Assembly (NCBI RefSeq): GCF_900102915.1
Contig: NZ_FNGG01000001.1
Coordinates: 310,001-374,000, forward strand
Direction of reading: 5' to 3'
Length of the DNA: 64,000 nucleotides
From: Salinimicrobium catena
Lineage (GTDB): Bacteria; Bacteroidota; Bacteroidia; Flavobacteriales; Flavobacteriaceae
Positions 62,910 to 64,000 of this stretch are shown one piece after another (the stretch's first letter is position 1; each line of letters opens with the position of its first letter). Under the pieces are notes generated by a model that worked only from the letters and a program-made list of their open reading frames with translations, had not been told where the DNA came from and made no database searches. The translations under genes were made by a program, and so were the position numbers.

Positions 62910-63716
62910 ATGAAAGTTTTAGTTATTGGTGCAGGAAATATGGGTCTTACATATGCGGAAGGAATGGCCTCATCAACTTATTTGAACCGCAGAAAGTTAA
63001 TGGTCTTTGATGTTTCTCCAGACAAGATCATATCCCTCAAGGAAATGGGAATGTTTGATGTTTATGAGAAAATGGAAGATGCCTTACCTCAAGCAGACGT
63101 GGTTTTCATTGCGGTAAAACCTTATCACAGCGAGGAACTATTTGAAAAGATGAAGCCCATGATGAACGAGGAGCAAATAGCAGTTTCCCTTATGGCCGGG
63201 GTGACCATTGAAACCATTCAACAAGGACTTGGAATAAAGAAGGTGGTTCGTACCATGCCCAATTTACCTGCACAGGTAGGAAAAGGGGTTACTTCTTATA
63301 CTGAATCTGAAGAGGTTTCCAGGGTGGAACTTTTGATGATCAGGAATTTACTGGACACAACAGGAGAATCCATCCATGTGAAAAACCAGAATTTCATTGA
63401 TGCCTCCACCGGGATCTCGGGTAGCGGTCCTGCATATGTCTTCTACTTCATGAACTCTATGCTCGAAGCTGCCAAGAAAATGGGCTTTTCAGATAATGAT
63501 TCCAGGGTACTGGTAAGCCAGACCTTTGAAGGAGCGGTAGAACTTTTTAACCGCAATGATCTTTCCCCAACTCTTTGGATGGACCGCGTGGCTTCAAAAG
63601 GAGGAACTACAAGGGCCGCTCTTGACTCCATGGACGATAACAACGTGAAAGAACTTATTAAGGAAGCCGCTTACGCCGCCTTTAACAGGGCAGTAGAGCT
63701 GGGAGAAGAAGATTAA
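62910..63716 (+). CDS. proC: Pyrroline-5-carboxylate reductase
   Basis: 268 residues. Catalyses the last step of proline synthesis with NAD(P)H. MKVLVIGAGNMGLTYAEGMA is the Rossmann loop; VRTMPNLPAQVGKGVTSYT and SGSGPAYVFYFMNSMLEAA are family signatures, with GGTTRAALDSM at the end. A terminator follows. The leader carries TAAATTTTTG near 62860, a -7-like word with one extra base. Confidence 0.95.
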   Translation: MKVLVIGAGNMGLTYAEGMASSTYLNRRKLMVFDVSPDKIISLKEMGMFDVYEKMEDALPQADVVFIAVKPYHSEELFEKMKPMMNEEQIAVSLMAGVTIETIQQGLGIKKVVRTMPNLPAQVGKGVTSYTESEEVSRVELLMIRNLLDTTGESIHVKNQNFIDASTGISGSGPAYVFYFMNSMLEAAKKMGFSDNDSRVLVSQTFEGAVELFNRNDLSPTLWMDRVASKGGTTRAALDSMDDNNVKELIKEAAYAAFNRAVELGEED

Positions 63717-63742
63717 ATTTCAGCTCTTTAAGAGACAGAGAA

Positions 63743-63767
63743 AAGCCCGGTTTTGAAAACCGGGCTT
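63743..63767 (+). terminator. Terminator of proC
   Basis: AAGCCCGG pairs with CCGGGCTT around a T/A-rich loop, followed by TCTTTATGTTTTTT. Confidence 0.85.
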
Positions 63768-63860
63768 CTTTATGTTTTTTCGGGAAAAGATCTTAATTCC
63801 TGACACCCAAATTTCTTTTTATTTTTTATTCGAATATTTAGCGAAAATTAAAAATAACAC

Positions 63861-63868
63861 TATATTTG
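63861..63868 (+). promoter_or_regulatory. -7 box of tRNA-Asn
   Basis: TATATTTG matches TAnnTTTG, 25 bases before the tRNA start. A clear -33 TTTG is not seen. Confidence 0.6.
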
Positions 63869-63893
63869 CATCCGCAAAATTGATTGCAAACAT

Positions 63894-63967
63894 TCCTCCT
63901 TAGCTCAGTTGGTTAGAGCATCTGACTGTTAATCAGAGGGTCCTTGGTTCGAGCCCAAGAGGAGGAG
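63894..63967 (+). tRNA. tRNA-Asn (anticodon GUU)
   Basis: Acceptor TCCTCCT/AGGAGGA, D-arm TAGCTCAGTTGGTTAGAGCA, anticodon stem CTGAC/.. with loop containing GTT (63928-63930), T-arm CTTGG-TTCGAGC-CCAAG, discriminator G. CCA is not encoded. Confidence 0.96.
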
Positions 63968-64000
63968 CAAAAAGCAACAGAAGGCTTTTCAAAAATTCTG

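Noticed and set aside
1-64000. CRISPR array or known defence system
   Set aside because: No regularly spaced 25-40-base repeats and no Cas, restriction-modification or toxin-antitoxin genes were seen.

Overview
The window looks like a chromosome segment from a marine-type Flavobacteriaceae (Bacteroidota), of the Gramella/Salegentibacter kind; the genus is inference. Support comes from a SusC/SusD glucan locus, a type IX secretion sorting domain, very few Shine-Dalgarno sequences, -7 boxes of the form TAnnTTTG, tRNAs without an encoded CCA, and typical flavobacterial housekeeping proteins.

Layout. 1-5016 (minus strand): serS (partial), an HTTM membrane protein, ribF, pth, rplY and prs. 5198-8231: tRNA-Leu(CAA), a large PAS/GAF histidine kinase and a receiver-only response regulator. 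8251-13586: a DUF2490 gene broken by one stop, a candidate structured RNA, a HupE/UreJ-like protein, dCMP deaminase, a CtpA-type protease, MarC and a DUF3109 protein. 13957-19135 is a dNTP block: nrdB, nrdA, an acidic 50-residue ORF and dgt. 19185-25411: a type IX-secreted propeller protein, a DUF3078 protein, dxs and tadA.

25526-40053 is a polysaccharide utilisation locus, probably for laminarin/beta-1,3-glucan: SusC, SusD, a PKD/CBM surface lipoprotein, GH16, GH3 and GH16. A membrane-spanning propeller/Y_Y_Y/LuxR regulator sits upstream, and helically phased TGTAGAGG repeats lie between it and susC. 40222-43788 encodes an outer-membrane barrel fused to a metallophosphoesterase domain that has lost its metal ligands. 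43884-45936 is a sulfide:quinone oxidoreductase, DsrE and TusE-like operon with palindromes upstream. 46978-52310 is a tight operon of five exported proteins of unknown function.

52607-60434 is the most unusual part: a degraded integrative island at tRNA-Arg(CCU). The 3' end of the tRNA occurs three times (52647, 55001 and the intact gene at 60363), twice with a terminator beside it as at the gene. Two tandem modules each carry a near-identical 496-residue lipoprotein gene, a conserved long dyad upstream and a stem-loop downstream. The right-hand module continues with a primase, an iteron-like cluster, a VapE-type helicase and an integrase whose catalytic domain was removed by an apparent internal deletion. 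A 22-bp direct repeat lies near both ends. 60665-63967 returns to core genes: a DUF1028 protein, a small lipoprotein, an HD hydrolase, proC and tRNA-Asn(GUU).
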